Under the pieces are notes generated by a model that saw only the letters and a program-made list of their open reading frames with translations, was not told the DNA's origin and ran no database searches. Of a DNA stretch of 64,000 bases, positions 1 to 8,919 are shown in pieces. Within the stretch, counting starts at the first letter, position 1, and the number at the start of each line of letters is the position of its first letter. Position numbers and translations under genes: made by a program. The stretch is from Agreia sp. VKM Ac-1783 (GTDB taxonomy: Bacteria; Actinomycetota; Actinomycetes; Actinomycetales; Microbacteriaceae): the NCBI RefSeq assembly GCF_900177765.1, contig NZ_FXWI01000005.1, positions 1 through 64,000 on the forward strand, given 5' to 3'.

Positions 1-531
1 GGCGGACATTGCGGACACAGGCCGCGAGGGCATAGACATAGAAAAAATCTCCGGGGCTAGATGAGGGCGCCGGAGGTTTCGAGCCTCGGATCGACGGCGC
101 AAAGCGCTCAGTCAACCGCTCCGATCAGAATCGGCCAGACCAATATGGTAGCCGATTTCTGACCGCGCTTGTAAGGCCAATTGCCGGCACTTCGAAAGGA
201 TTTTCGATCGGGTCTGCCGATTGTGAGAGCTGGCCGTGAGGTCGTTGGACGCTCGCTCGGAAACGTGATGACGGCCGTCAGCTTGCGCTGGATGGGCGGA
301 ATTTAGCTGGTTTCTGGAGTTTGCGCACTGCCGATTTAACGGCCATTGATTCGCGTAGCGCATTTTGATATTTAGTGCGGGTAAATCCCCTGTTTCGGTT
401 GTGTTTCGAAACTGTTCGAAACACTTTCATTTTTGTAGCCTCTGATTGCCGTGTCTTGGCCAGCCGTTATCGGACCGATCCCCCCGTGTCCTTCGTCGGC
501 TCTGCAAAAACTACTTATTCCTAGGAGAACT
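1..531. other. Non-coding upstream region
   Basis: No convincing gene is visible in this stretch, which is clearly more AT-rich than the rest of the window. The short open frames on either strand lack a ribosome-binding site and any recognisable protein signature. Its right part is the control region of the surface hydrolase that starts at 532 and contains a paired palindrome, listed separately. Confidence 0.6.
401..424. promoter_or_regulatory. Palindromic operator candidate upstream of surface hydrolase
   Basis: Arms GTGTTTCGAA and TTCGAAACAC are perfectly complementary and separated by ACTG. Inside lie the 10-bp palindrome GTTTCGAAAC and an overlapping GTTCGAAAC. A CG-centred palindrome of this kind is typical of LacI-family operators, and a related CTTTCGAAAG lies just upstream of the LacI gene at 4060-5091. 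Regulation by that LacI protein is inference. Confidence 0.5.
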
Positions 532-3500
532 GTGACCTTTCACAAACCTGTAAGGCGGTGGATCGCATCGGCTATCACCGTCGCTTGTACGACGGCGCTG
601 GTGCTATCAGCGGCTTCTGTCGCTTCTGCCGTGGAGCCATCCGACCCTGTTGTCGCATCCGGAGACGACTGGTCAGTCACCTCGACACCAGGCGGCTACG
701 TCGTTGATCTCAAACTCGATCAGCCGCTCCCCATCGTGAATGATGCCCCCACTCTGATCGTCGACGGTCATCCGGTCGGCCTCGCGGTCGAGTCGGCTGA
801 CGGACTCTCGCTCAGCGTGGTCACTCACGACCCTGCGGTGACCTCTGCCAGCGAGGTTACGAAGGGATGGTCCAGCGGCAAGGAGGACAAGGCATCCGAA
901 TCACCCGCTGCCCCGGTCACCCAGGGTGATACGCAGAACCTCAAGATGACGGAACAGTTGAACGCGCTGTCCGACGTCGCCGCCGTACCCGACCCCTCAG
1001 AACCCGGACCGTACACGGTCACGGAAGCCGAATACGACTTTGGTGACCAAGCCACACCTCTCGCAGCAATCGGCGGTATACGAGGCGAAGTCACAGGCAA
1101 GATGTACCTGTCGAGCGCAAGCGGAAACCGACCCGTCGTCATTTTGCTGCACGGTCGACATGTCTCGTGTGCCTCCACAGCGACTGATCTGCCTTGGCCT
1201 TGCGGACCCGGCCAGATGAACATCCGTTCCTATCTCGGCTATGAGGGCACCGCTCGTGCCCTCGCCACAAACGGGTACAACGTACTGTCGATCGCGGCCA
1301 ACGCCATCAACGCCTATGACAACAAACTTGCGTTGGACTTCGGAGCCCAGGCCCGTGGCCAACTCGTCCTCGACACCCTCGGAATGCTCGCGAAAGCCAA
1401 CGCCGGGGAGACCGTTTCCTACGATGACGTCACACCCGCGACCGCGAGCGCGCCGAGTACTACGACCTCTCGCACGCTCGATGATGCTCTCGTTCATGCG
1501 ACCACCCGTAGCGATCAACCAGCCGCCCCCTCGGGAATAACCGCTGCATCGTTGAAAGGTCGTTTCGATCTCAATCAGGTTGGTCTGATGGGGCACTCGC
1601 GTGGAGGAGAAGGGGTCGTCTCAGCGGCGACTCTCAACGAGGCCCTCCCTACGCCGTACGGCATCAAGGCCGTGCTGCCACTCGCCCCCGTGGACTTTGG
1701 GCGCATGACGATGCCCGATGTCGCGACCGCCGTGTTCCTGCCCTACTGCGACGGAGATGTCTCCGACCAGCAAGGCCAGCACTTCATTGATGACTCGCGC
1801 CACGCGTTCGGCGACGACGTCCTGCGGTCGTCCGTCTGGATCATGGGTGCGAACCACAACTTCTTCAACACGGTCTGGACGCCCGGGGAGTACCCCGTCG
1901 GCGGTTCTGACGACTGGTGGGAGGGTGATGCCACCTCGAGTTGCTCGCCGGAGAACGCCACAAGGCTGACCGCGGCTCAGGAGTACCAAGTCGGCGTCAG
2001 CTATATGACCGGGTTCTTCCGGCTCACGCTGGGTGGTGAAACTCAGTTCCAGTCTCTTTTTGATGGATCGGTCAAACCATCCACCACGTCTACCAGCTTC
2101 GCCGATGTACGCGTAGCGGCAACTCAGCCCTCATCCGAGACGTCGCTGGTCACTGATTTCACGTCGAATAACTCTCTCATCCAAGTCTCAGGTGACGCGA
2201 CCGCAGGGGTGTGTACAAACCTCGACGGGCTTACCAGTGCTCCGCAGCCGTTGCCGTTCTGTTCGACCACGCGGGGGGAGACTCAGGTGCCGCACTGGTC
2301 GCCGGGGTACCTCGCGCCGAACGTACCCGAGTTCCCCGTTACACGCTTTCTCTGGAAGGGTGCTTCAGCGGACGATCCGACGGCACAGAGCAGCGGTGAA
2401 CTCCGGATCTCCGTCCCCAAAGAGATGAGGGATCTTTCAGAGCACACTCAGGTCACGATAAAGACGGCTCCTGACGAGTCGGTCCCCAGCGGCACGGACT
2501 TCACTCTCGCCGTTGTCGATGGCAAGGGGAAGGCCTTCAGTATCCGTGCGTCGGAGTTGAACCCGCTCGCGATCAACCGGATGCCAGGGGGGACTAACGA
2601 GACGCTCAACAAGATCGTGCTGCAACAACTCACGCTTCCCACCTCGTCCATCACGGGCATCGATCTCACGGACGTCCGCGAGGTACGGATCACCGCAGGT
2701 GTCGGAGCCGACGGCACAGGGGCAGGCGGGGTGTATCTTTCGGATCTCGCATTCGACACTCCATCGCTCGGCGCCGCCGTGTCGCAAACCCGCTCGACTG
2801 TGAACGTGGCGCCTACGGTTGTGGAGGAAGGTGCAGGACCCGGCACGGCCGAAGTCGCCGCGTACCTCAGTCGCCCATCAACCAGCACCGTGACTGGGTA
2901 TGTCAGTGTGCTCGGTTCGCCGTCCGACACCGTGGGTGTCGGAATGCAGCAGGTCGTTTTCCAACCCGGTGAGACCTGCACCACCGTCGTCGTCCCGACT
3001 TCGGGCGACGAGACACCGTCCGATAGGCCGAGTTCGAAAGTCACGGTGAGCGCGACCAACACGAGCAATGCGGTCATGGGAGCTAACGCCTTTTCCAATT
3101 TGGTCGTTAGAGAAGACGACGGAGTGACGGGAGCCTCCGAGTTGGCCCCGGTCGGTATACAGGGAGACGCCTGTGCAGAGTACGAGGCAAGTCTCGCGCC
3201 GGTCGCGCTCGGCACCTCGGCGAGCACCGTCGTGCCCGGCGGAGAAGTCGACCTTGAGGCGACGGGCTTTCGTTCGGGCGAAGCAGTGCTGTTTTCTTTC
3301 GGAGACGTAGCTGCTGGCACGGTCACCGCCGACTCGGAAGGCAAGGCGCATCAGACCGTGAAAGTCGCGCCGGACTCGGTTCTCGGGCCGATCGAAGTCG
3401 TCGCGCGGGGTGCGGGATCTGCACGGGATGCGCGAGCGACCGTCTCCGTACTCTCGCCGACAACGACGACGCTGACCGCAACGCCCGCGTCGGCAACCGA

Positions 3501-3960
3501 AGGCGATGAGATCACTTTCACCGCCAATGTCACAGAAACCCTTAAAGCGGTTCCCGGCACACCCATCACCTCGGGTTCCGTGCAGTTCTTCGAGGGCGAC
3601 GTCAGTATCGGCACAGCGAATGTAGCGGATGGAATCGCCACACTGCGCTATTCGGGCTTCGGCACGGGCAAGCATGACGTGACCGCAAGGGTCGCCGAAA
3701 CTGCGACCACAGCTCAGTCTCAATCCGATCCACTTTCGGTAGAGATCGCCGCGAAAACCGCACCTCCCACGGCAACACCGAACCCAGGCGTGGGCAATAA
3801 TTCGAATTCAGACACAGCATCGGCCTCAGCGTCACGGGGCGATGGCATCCTTGCCGCAACAGGCACGAACATCGCGATCTGGATCGCCCTGTCCGTACTC
3901 GTGCTCGGCGCGGGAATCGGAATCCGAATCGTAACCAGACGCCGTCACGCCTCACAGTAG
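532..3960 (+). CDS. LAxTG-anchored alpha/beta-hydrolase with Ig-like domains
   Basis: A large secreted enzyme (1142 aa) predicted to be attached to the cell wall. The GTG start at 532 is chosen because AGGAG sits 4-5 nt upstream; an in-frame GTG at 451 has no such site. Residues about 1-35 form a signal peptide. The hydrolase domain (about 150-500) shows the nucleophile motif GHSRGG (Ser356), an acid in CDGD (Asp407 or Asp409) and a histidine in GANHN (His442). A Calx-beta-like segment (about 760-860) and a bacterial Ig-like domain (about 980-1070) follow. The C-terminus carries LAATG (1107-1111), a hydrophobic helix and an RRR tail: the class-E sortase signal. Substrate is unknown; a polymer or surface ester is possible. 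A strong terminator follows. Confidence 0.85.
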   Translation: MTFHKPVRRWIASAITVACTTALVLSAASVASAVEPSDPVVASGDDWSVTSTPGGYVVDLKLDQPLPIVNDAPTLIVDGHPVGLAVESADGLSLSVVTHDPAVTSASEVTKGWSSGKEDKASESPAAPVTQGDTQNLKMTEQLNALSDVAAVPDPSEPGPYTVTEAEYDFGDQATPLAAIGGIRGEVTGKMYLSSASGNRPVVILLHGRHVSCASTATDLPWPCGPGQMNIRSYLGYEGTARALATNGYNVLSIAANAINAYDNKLALDFGAQARGQLVLDTLGMLAKANAGETVSYDDVTPATASAPSTTTSRTLDDALVHATTRSDQPAAPSGITAASLKGRFDLNQVGLMGHSRGGEGVVSAATLNEALPTPYGIKAVLPLAPVDFGRMTMPDVATAVFLPYCDGDVSDQQGQHFIDDSRHAFGDDVLRSSVWIMGANHNFFNTVWTPGEYPVGGSDDWWEGDATSSCSPENATRLTAAQEYQVGVSYMTGFFRLTLGGETQFQSLFDGSVKPSTTSTSFADVRVAATQPSSETSLVTDFTSNNSLIQVSGDATAGVCTNLDGLTSAPQPLPFCSTTRGETQVPHWSPGYLAPNVPEFPVTRFLWKGASADDPTAQSSGELRISVPKEMRDLSEHTQVTIKTAPDESVPSGTDFTLAVVDGKGKAFSIRASELNPLAINRMPGGTNETLNKIVLQQLTLPTSSITGIDLTDVREVRITAGVGADGTGAGGVYLSDLAFDTPSLGAAVSQTRSTVNVAPTVVEEGAGPGTAEVAAYLSRPSTSTVTGYVSVLGSPSDTVGVGMQQVVFQPGETCTTVVVPTSGDETPSDRPSSKVTVSATNTSNAVMGANAFSNLVVREDDGVTGASELAPVGIQGDACAEYEASLAPVALGTSASTVVPGGEVDLEATGFRSGEAVLFSFGDVAAGTVTADSEGKAHQTVKVAPDSVLGPIEVVARGAGSARDARATVSVLSPTTTTLTATPASATEGDEITFTANVTETLKAVPGTPITSGSVQFFEGDVSIGTANVADGIATLRYSGFGTGKHDVTARVAETATTAQSQSDPLSVEIAAKTAPPTATPNPGVGNNSNSDTASASASRGDGILAATGTNIAIWIALSVLVLGAGIGIRIVTRRRHASQ

Positions 3961-3973
3961 GCACCGCAACAAC

Positions 3974-4009
3974 GAGGGGCCCTGCTCCATTCACGGAGCG
4001 GGGCCCCTC
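3974..4009. terminator. Bidirectional hairpin terminator
   Basis: GAGGGGCCCTGCTCC pairs with GGAGCGGGGCCCCTC across a 6-nt loop with one G-T pair. There is no T-tract. It lies between the convergent surface hydrolase and LacI genes and probably serves both. Confidence 0.75.
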
Positions 4010-4059
4010 GCTGCCTGACGCAACATTCGGACGACACGATGCGGGCCTGAGACGCTTTG

Positions 4060-5091
4060 CTACCTGGAGATGACTGTGCTTCCGCGCATGACAACCCTGG
4101 GAGCCAGGTATTCCGTGCCACCACTCAGCGGCTCTCCATCGATTGCCTCGAAGATCCGCTGGGCCGAACGACGCCCAAGCTCCTGCAGTCTGCAGTCGAT
4201 GCTGGTGAGTTCGGGCCGGGAGTTGGTGGTAAGCACCTCCCAGTTGTCGTAACCGATCACCGAAACGTCTTCAGGTACTGAACGGTCGAAGTCGCGAAGT
4301 GTCTCAAGAGCCCCCCGAGCGATCTGGTCGGAGCCGCAGACGAATCCGTCGATATCGGGATACCGCTCGAGCAGGATAGCCGTGGCGTCACGCCCCCAGC
4401 CTTCGGACCAGGTGCCGAACATCGGTTCGGCAACAGCGTCTAGTCCTGCCGCCGCTAGCCCTTCTTGAAAGCCCTTTGCCCTGTCTCGGGCTGCAGCGTA
4501 GTCCGGGTTGCCCGTAATGTGCGCGATTCGACGACGCCCGAACGAGATCACGTGTTCTACAGCCAGCCGCCCGCCCGCAACGTTGTCGGGAGTGAGCGAA
4601 TGGTCGGCCGGGTGATCGGATGGGGCGTATGCGTAAACCACCGGTACGGGCAAGTCCCGCCCGAGGGTGGGTCGCGGGTCGGTGGAGCTCCCTACCACGA
4701 TGATGCCGTCAACACGGCGGCTCAGAAGGGTATTCAGATGGTAGGTCGCGCGGATGCTGTCGCCTCGTGCATCGCAGAGCAATACGCTGACCTGACCTGA
4801 GTCGAACGCATCCTCCGCTCCTGTCAGAATGGGTAACACAAACCGGCCCTCGAGGTCACACGTGAGTAGGCCGACGGTACTGGTCCGACCGGCGATAAGG
4901 CTTTGCGCTGAAGAGCTCGGCGTAAAGCCGATTTCCTCCACTGCCGCCATCACGCGCTGCCGAGTAGTCGCTGCCACTTCAGCTCGGCCGTTGACGGCTT
5001 TGGATGCTGTGGCCATTGAAACGCCGGCCAGCCGAGCGACATCGCCCAGTGTCGCGCCCCGGGGTTGACCGGCTCGTGCGCTGTTCCCCAT
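4060..5091 (-). CDS. LacI-family transcriptional regulator
   Basis: 343 aa, normal length for the family. The N-terminal helix-turn-helix (about 14-60) reads TLGDVARLAGVSMATASKAV, the classic LacI recognition helix. It is followed by a periplasmic-binding-protein-like ligand domain, as in sugar-responsive repressors. It is divergent from the carboxylesterase gene and convergent with the surface hydrolase. CG-centred palindromes lie just upstream of its own start and upstream of the surface hydrolase, so autoregulation and control of that gene are plausible. The inducer cannot be told from sequence. Confidence 0.9.
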   Translation of the reverse strand: MGNSARAGQPRGATLGDVARLAGVSMATASKAVNGRAEVAATTRQRVMAAVEEIGFTPSSSAQSLIAGRTSTVGLLTCDLEGRFVLPILTGAEDAFDSGQVSVLLCDARGDSIRATYHLNTLLSRRVDGIIVVGSSTDPRPTLGRDLPVPVVYAYAPSDHPADHSLTPDNVAGGRLAVEHVISFGRRRIAHITGNPDYAAARDRAKGFQEGLAAAGLDAVAEPMFGTWSEGWGRDATAILLERYPDIDGFVCGSDQIARGALETLRDFDRSVPEDVSVIGYDNWEVLTTNSRPELTSIDCRLQELGRRSAQRIFEAIDGEPLSGGTEYLAPRVVMRGSTVISR

Positions 5092-5101
5092 AAAAATCTC
5101 A

Positions 5102-5111
5102 CTTTCGAAAG
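5102..5111. promoter_or_regulatory. CTTTCGAAAG palindrome upstream of lacI-type gene
   Basis: A perfect 10-bp CG-centred palindrome 11 bp upstream of the LacI start codon. It shares TTTCGAAA with the paired site at 401-424, which suggests autoregulation by the LacI protein. Confidence 0.4.
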
Positions 5112-5223
5112 CGTCGTTCGAGCCTACTCTTGGGATAAGTCTGCGCTTCGCGCTACTGACTGAAAGCTTGTTCGGAAGTCCTGCATCGCAGCAGCACGAA
5201 CGCCGCTGATCGTCAGCGGAGTT

Positions 5224-5240
5224 TGCCCGTTCAACGGGAA
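5224..5240. promoter_or_regulatory. IclR-type palindrome shared with pob/pca promoters
   Basis: TGCCCGTTCAACGGGAA differs by one base from the perfect palindrome TTCCCGTTCAACGGGAA. Near-identical copies lie at 30145-30161 (before pobA) and 30949-30965 (before pcaH), flanking the IclR gene. Here the copy is about 120 bp upstream of the carboxylesterase start. Just left of it, CCGCTGA and TCAGCGG (5203-5219) form a second small palindrome. Confidence 0.6.
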
Positions 5241-5362
5241 GGTGGCGCGAGTTCTGCGGCTCTGCTCACATAATGATCCCGTTGGACGAGGTGGTTCCAT
5301 TGGCTTCGCGCACTTGGATTCTCGCCCTTCAACGGATGGTCGAGGTCCCCGAAGGGGCAGCG

Positions 5363-6874
5363 ATGACAGTCGAAAGAGAGAGTGACCCGATGACACGAGA
5401 ACCCGGAGCAACGGTCCGAACGACCGGGGGGCGCGTTCAGGGCGTCATAGAGGGTGAGTTCGAGCATTGGCGGGGCATCCCGTACGCCTCCCCGCCCGTG
5501 GGGCCACGTCGGTTCCGCGGCCCCGGTGCCGTTGAGCCGTGGAAGGACGTCAAGTCGGCGGTGGACTTCGGCCCTGGCCCTTGGCAGACCCCGCTCTCTC
5601 GGTCGGCACGCCGCTTTCCCCAAGGGCCTGGTGTCAGCGAAGACTGCCTCACGGTCAATGTGTCGAGGCGCGTGAGTCATGATCAGGGACTTCCGGTGAT
5701 CGTCTTCATCTACGGCGGAGGAAACCGAACAGGAAAATCCTCGCAATACCCGGGAGAACGACTCGTCGGCAACGGTGAAGTAGTGGCGGTGACCTTTAAT
5801 TTCCGGGTCGGCGTGATGGGGTTCCTCGACGTCGCCGGCGTAAGCGGGGGAGAGGAATTCGACTCGAACCTGGCCCTTCGAGACCAGCTCGCCGCGTTGC
5901 GATGGGTGAAGGACAACATCGCAGAGTTCGGCGGGAACCCTGACAACGTCACGATCTACGGGCAGTCGGCCGGAGCGCTCGCGGTGACGACTCTGCTCGC
6001 GACTCCGAGCGCGGAAGGGCTTTTCGCCAGGGCTGTATCGGCGAGTTCTCCAGCCTTCCACGTGTACTCGCGTGATCGTGTGCGTGGATGGACCGAAGAC
6101 TATCTAGCTCTACTCGGCCTCACTCCGCATAGCGATCTCTCGGAGCTGACGCGACTCCCGGCTGAGACTCTGATCACTGCCGCCATGACCTTCGATAGGC
6201 GCACGAGGAAGGACACTGCCGGCACCATCAGCATGAGCTATGTCGTCGACGGCGACCTCTTGCCGGAAACGCCGATCAGCGCATTCCGAGGCGGCCGCGC
6301 CCATCGGGTTCCTCTGATGATCGGAACCTGCAGGGACGAGCATAAGATGTTCACGAAGCTGATCAAGGGCGAGTTGGCGAACTCCCCGGCAGAAATCGAG
6401 AAGCTGTTCGCAGGGTCGCCTTCGGAGGCGCTCGAGCGGGTTCGTACCGCGTATTCGACGAATGGCAGGTTTGACCGCGGCCGTGTCGGAGGGGACGCGG
6501 CATTCTGGTATCCGTCCGTCGCCGTCGCGGAGGCTCACAGCCAGTTCGCACCGACTCGGATGTTCCGGGTCGACCAAGGGCCTCGTGTCTTGACGATGTT
6601 GGGCCTGGGCGCGACGCACGGGTCTGACATCGTCTTGGTATTCGGTCAGACCGACGGCATCGACAAGCTCCTCGGAGCGGCACGAACTGACAAGGTGATC
6701 GCAGAAAACCTTCGTGCCGACCTCGTGACCTTCGCTCGAGGAGAAGACGAGACATGGCCGCTCTACGAGGTGAGCGAACGCTTGACGGGTGTCTACACGA
6801 AAGAGCGCGCTATGGTCAGCGATCCTGAGAGCGACCGGAGGGTGGCGTGGAGCGGATTCGTCGGTTACGTCTGA
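5363..6874 (+). CDS. Type-B carboxylesterase
   Basis: 503 aa, the usual length of carboxylesterase/para-nitrobenzyl-esterase family members. It hydrolyses carboxylic esters in the cytoplasm; there is no signal peptide. The nucleophile elbow reads GQSAGA, an acidic residue lies in CRDE, and a catalytic His is expected in the GATHGSD motif. The ATG at 5363 is preferred because AAGGGG lies 5 nt upstream; ATG 5390 is the alternative. An IclR-type palindrome shared with pobA and pcaH lies upstream, suggesting aromatic esters such as hydroxybenzoate or hydroxycinnamate esters as substrates (inference). A fragment of a second, related esterase survives at 9185-9343. Confidence 0.88.
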   Translation: MTVERESDPMTREPGATVRTTGGRVQGVIEGEFEHWRGIPYASPPVGPRRFRGPGAVEPWKDVKSAVDFGPGPWQTPLSRSARRFPQGPGVSEDCLTVNVSRRVSHDQGLPVIVFIYGGGNRTGKSSQYPGERLVGNGEVVAVTFNFRVGVMGFLDVAGVSGGEEFDSNLALRDQLAALRWVKDNIAEFGGNPDNVTIYGQSAGALAVTTLLATPSAEGLFARAVSASSPAFHVYSRDRVRGWTEDYLALLGLTPHSDLSELTRLPAETLITAAMTFDRRTRKDTAGTISMSYVVDGDLLPETPISAFRGGRAHRVPLMIGTCRDEHKMFTKLIKGELANSPAEIEKLFAGSPSEALERVRTAYSTNGRFDRGRVGGDAAFWYPSVAVAEAHSQFAPTRMFRVDQGPRVLTMLGLGATHGSDIVLVFGQTDGIDKLLGAARTDKVIAENLRADLVTFARGEDETWPLYEVSERLTGVYTKERAMVSDPESDRRVAWSGFVGYV

Positions 6875-7068
6875 GTTCGGTGCAGTGTTGAGTGAAGGTT
6901 GACGGACGATCGCGACCCACGCGTTCGCCTTCACCACCGGCACTCCGGCCAGCGCTGAGGCATCTGGTTGGGCGACTGTTCGTCATGACCCGGTGGTGCG
7001 TGCGCGCATGGTGCCCATCGCCTTCATGCTCGTAGTCTGCACTGGTGATGCCTACCGGCCGTCGCGCC

Positions 7069-7199
7069 TAGGGTGTGTCCTGTAAGTTATCTGAGCCAGA
7101 CGATGGTGGCGGCGACGAGGATCTCGGCCGTGAAGTATGCGGCGCGTTTGGCGTAGCGGGTAGCGAAGTCGCGGAACTGTTTGTGCGGTGCGGGTGGCG
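7069..7199 (-). mobile_element. IS5-family insertion sequence remnant (3' end)
   Basis: On the minus strand the last 36 residues of a transposase are readable (stop at 7087-7089), including FATRYAKRA and ending ATIVWLR, the typical C-terminus of actinobacterial IS5-group transposases. GGGTGTGTCCTGTAAGTT, starting at 7071, looks like the terminal inverted repeat. The rest of the element is missing; the sequence passes directly into the end of the TetR gene. The adjoining 6875-7068 shows no gene. Confidence 0.65.
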
Positions 7200-7787
7200 T
7201 CAGACGCGCCCATTCGATCCAACGTCGATCACTCGCTGCACCGCTGTCAGAAGGTCTTCTCGGAATCTGCTTCGCAGCGTCGACTGAGGGGAACCCCGGT
7301 CGCCCTGGTCTGAGGCCGGGATCACGTTGTCGAGCGCACTGGCCATGCCGTACAGAAGCGCGGCGAGATTCGAGCTCGTGTAGGCCGCCGGGACGTGTCC
7401 TTCGAGCTGGGCCTGCTCGATAGCGCCGGTCCAAGGGAAGTGGTCCTCAACGGCAGCGGATTCCGAGTGGACCTCCTCGAGTCGCTTCCAGGCGGCAAGG
7501 CGCATAACGGTCGGGTTGTCAACGATGTAGTCGAATAACCGCCCTACGAACCCGAGAACGTCGCCGGAGTCACACGGGACAGCGGTGGACACGTTCTCGG
7601 ACTGCGTTCGCAGGACGGCATCAAAAAGCCCGGCCTTGTCACCGAAATAGAAATAGATCAATTGCTTGTTGACCTTCGCAGCATCCGCGATACGGGCCAC
7701 TCGAGCTCCCGCAAAACCGTACGACGAGAACTCGATTATTGCTGCTTCGAGAAGCCGATTCTTGCGCGCAACCTCGACCTCCACCAT
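7200..7787 (-). CDS. TetR-family transcriptional regulator
   Basis: 195 aa with an N-terminal TetR helix-turn-helix (about 8-55; GFAGARVARIADAAKVNKQL followed by IYFYFGDKAGLF). Its last codons abut the IS remnant, so the natural C-terminus may be slightly altered. TAACCT lies 6 nt before the ATG, so the mRNA is probably leaderless. It is transcribed in the same direction as the hydrolase gene at 7835-8746, whose upstream region carries a TetR-like palindrome; it probably represses that gene. Confidence 0.85.
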   Translation of the reverse strand: MVEVEVARKNRLLEAAIIEFSSYGFAGARVARIADAAKVNKQLIYFYFGDKAGLFDAVLRTQSENVSTAVPCDSGDVLGFVGRLFDYIVDNPTVMRLAAWKRLEEVHSESAAVEDHFPWTGAIEQAQLEGHVPAAYTSSNLAALLYGMASALDNVIPASDQGDRGSPQSTLRSRFREDLLTAVQRVIDVGSNGRV

Positions 7788-7793
7788 GGGGTC

Positions 7794-7799
7794 AGGTTA
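7794..7799 (-). promoter_or_regulatory. -10 box of leaderless TetR gene
   Basis: TAACCT on the minus strand, separated by 6 nt from the ATG at 7787. There is no room for a ribosome-binding site. The same box and a 7-nt gap precede the SDR gene starting at 62891. Confidence 0.5.
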
Positions 7800-7834
7800 T
7801 CAGCCGACCGATGCGCACCCAGCCTCTGACCGAA

Positions 7835-8746
7835 TCACACGTTGGCTGTGAAGAACCGGTGGAGGGTGCCCACAACTTGTTCCACATATTCGTCGCGATC
7901 GTATAGGTCGATATGACTGGCGCCGTCGACCAGCACAAGTTCCTTTGGCTCGCGAGCCGCCTCGAATGCCGCCTCGTTCTGTCCTCGACTACCCGATACG
8001 GTCCCGACCACGAACAGGGTCGGTCGGGGCGCGATCATAGCGATCATGTCGACCGCGTTGAACGTCATCTGCTTCTCGATCGACCACGCCAAAACCTCGT
8101 TGTGCCACCGCGGATGGGCGCCTCTGTTCTCGTCGAAGTAGTACGACGGCGCCTCTTTCAAAGGCTCGATGACGTTCGCAGAGCCGGCTTCGGGAATGAC
8201 CACTCCATACTGAGGGGGATTCCCCTCGCTGAACGACTGGCGCGCTGCGGACGTGCCGTCCAGTACGTACGCCAGAGCGCTCGGGTCCTCTCCCATCATC
8301 TCCTCGAAGGATGCTCGGTTGTTTGTCATGCCGCTGACCGTGGCGACCGCCTTGATTCGCCGATCAGTCGCCGCTGCGTAGGTCACGTAGCCTGCGCCGC
8401 CGCAGATTCCCATCGCGGCCAGTCGTTGAGGATCGATCTCCGGCCTTCTCCCGAGGAAGCTGATGGCGTTCTTGATGTCCTCGGCTTTTGCGATGGGGTC
8501 TTCGTCGTAGCGGGGGTAGCCCTCGCTTTCGCCGTAGCCCCGGTGGTCGAACGCCAGGGCGGCGAACCCCAGACGCGACAACTCTTCTGCATATCGGCCG
8601 GATGTCTGCTCTTTGATTCCGCTGCCCGGGCTGGCGACGACAACAGCGGGCAGGGATCGGGTGGAGCCAGAGGGGGAGTCATCGGGGAGGTAAAGATGAC
8701 CGGCGAGCGCGTGGCGTTCGCTGGGAAACCAGACTTCATGACGCAT
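7835..8746 (-). CDS. Alpha/beta-hydrolase (DLH/YcjY-like)
   Basis: 303 aa from the ATG at 8746, chosen for AGGAAGG about 9 nt upstream; the frame could extend to 8839 without a better site. The nucleophile elbow is GICGGAG, with cysteine in the serine position, as in dienelactone-hydrolase-like and YcjY-like enzymes. A conserved DHRGYGESEG segment and a final GASHIDLYD histidine complete the likely triad. Cytoplasmic, substrate unknown. It is followed by the TetR gene and has an operator-like palindrome about 100 bp upstream. Confidence 0.8.
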   Translation of the reverse strand: MRHEVWFPSERHALAGHLYLPDDSPSGSTRSLPAVVVASPGSGIKEQTSGRYAEELSRLGFAALAFDHRGYGESEGYPRYDEDPIAKAEDIKNAISFLGRRPEIDPQRLAAMGICGGAGYVTYAAATDRRIKAVATVSGMTNNRASFEEMMGEDPSALAYVLDGTSAARQSFSEGNPPQYGVVIPEAGSANVIEPLKEAPSYYFDENRGAHPRWHNEVLAWSIEKQMTFNAVDMIAMIAPRPTLFVVGTVSGSRGQNEAAFEAAREPKELVLVDGASHIDLYDRDEYVEQVVGTLHRFFTANV

Positions 8747-8843
8747 GGCGAAAGACCTTCCTATAGGTTGAGCAGCCTCCAGCCTGAGGGTGTCGGCCGG
8801 TATGTGCTGTTGAAATGAGGCTACGTAGATTTCCATCAAGAGT

Positions 8844-8857
8844 CAACCATACGGTTG
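8844..8857. promoter_or_regulatory. TetR-type operator candidate
   Basis: CAACCATACGGTTG is a near-perfect palindrome (12 of 14 positions) with arms CAACC and GGTTG, flanked by a further GGTTG. It lies about 100 bp upstream of the hydrolase start, matching control by the adjacent TetR protein. Confidence 0.45.
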
Positions 8858-8919
8858 GTTGATAGTTCTCACCACAATCTTCCTCGTCGCGTCTTGAGGG
8901 TTGGTTTATCGAGCTCTGG

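Noticed and set aside
112-363. 83-aa minus-strand frame in the left flank
   Set aside because: No ribosome-binding site, no homology I can recognise, AT-rich region.
2448-3723. Several 200-300 aa antisense frames under the surface hydrolase
   Set aside because: All overlap a well supported coding region and lack ribosome-binding sites and domains.
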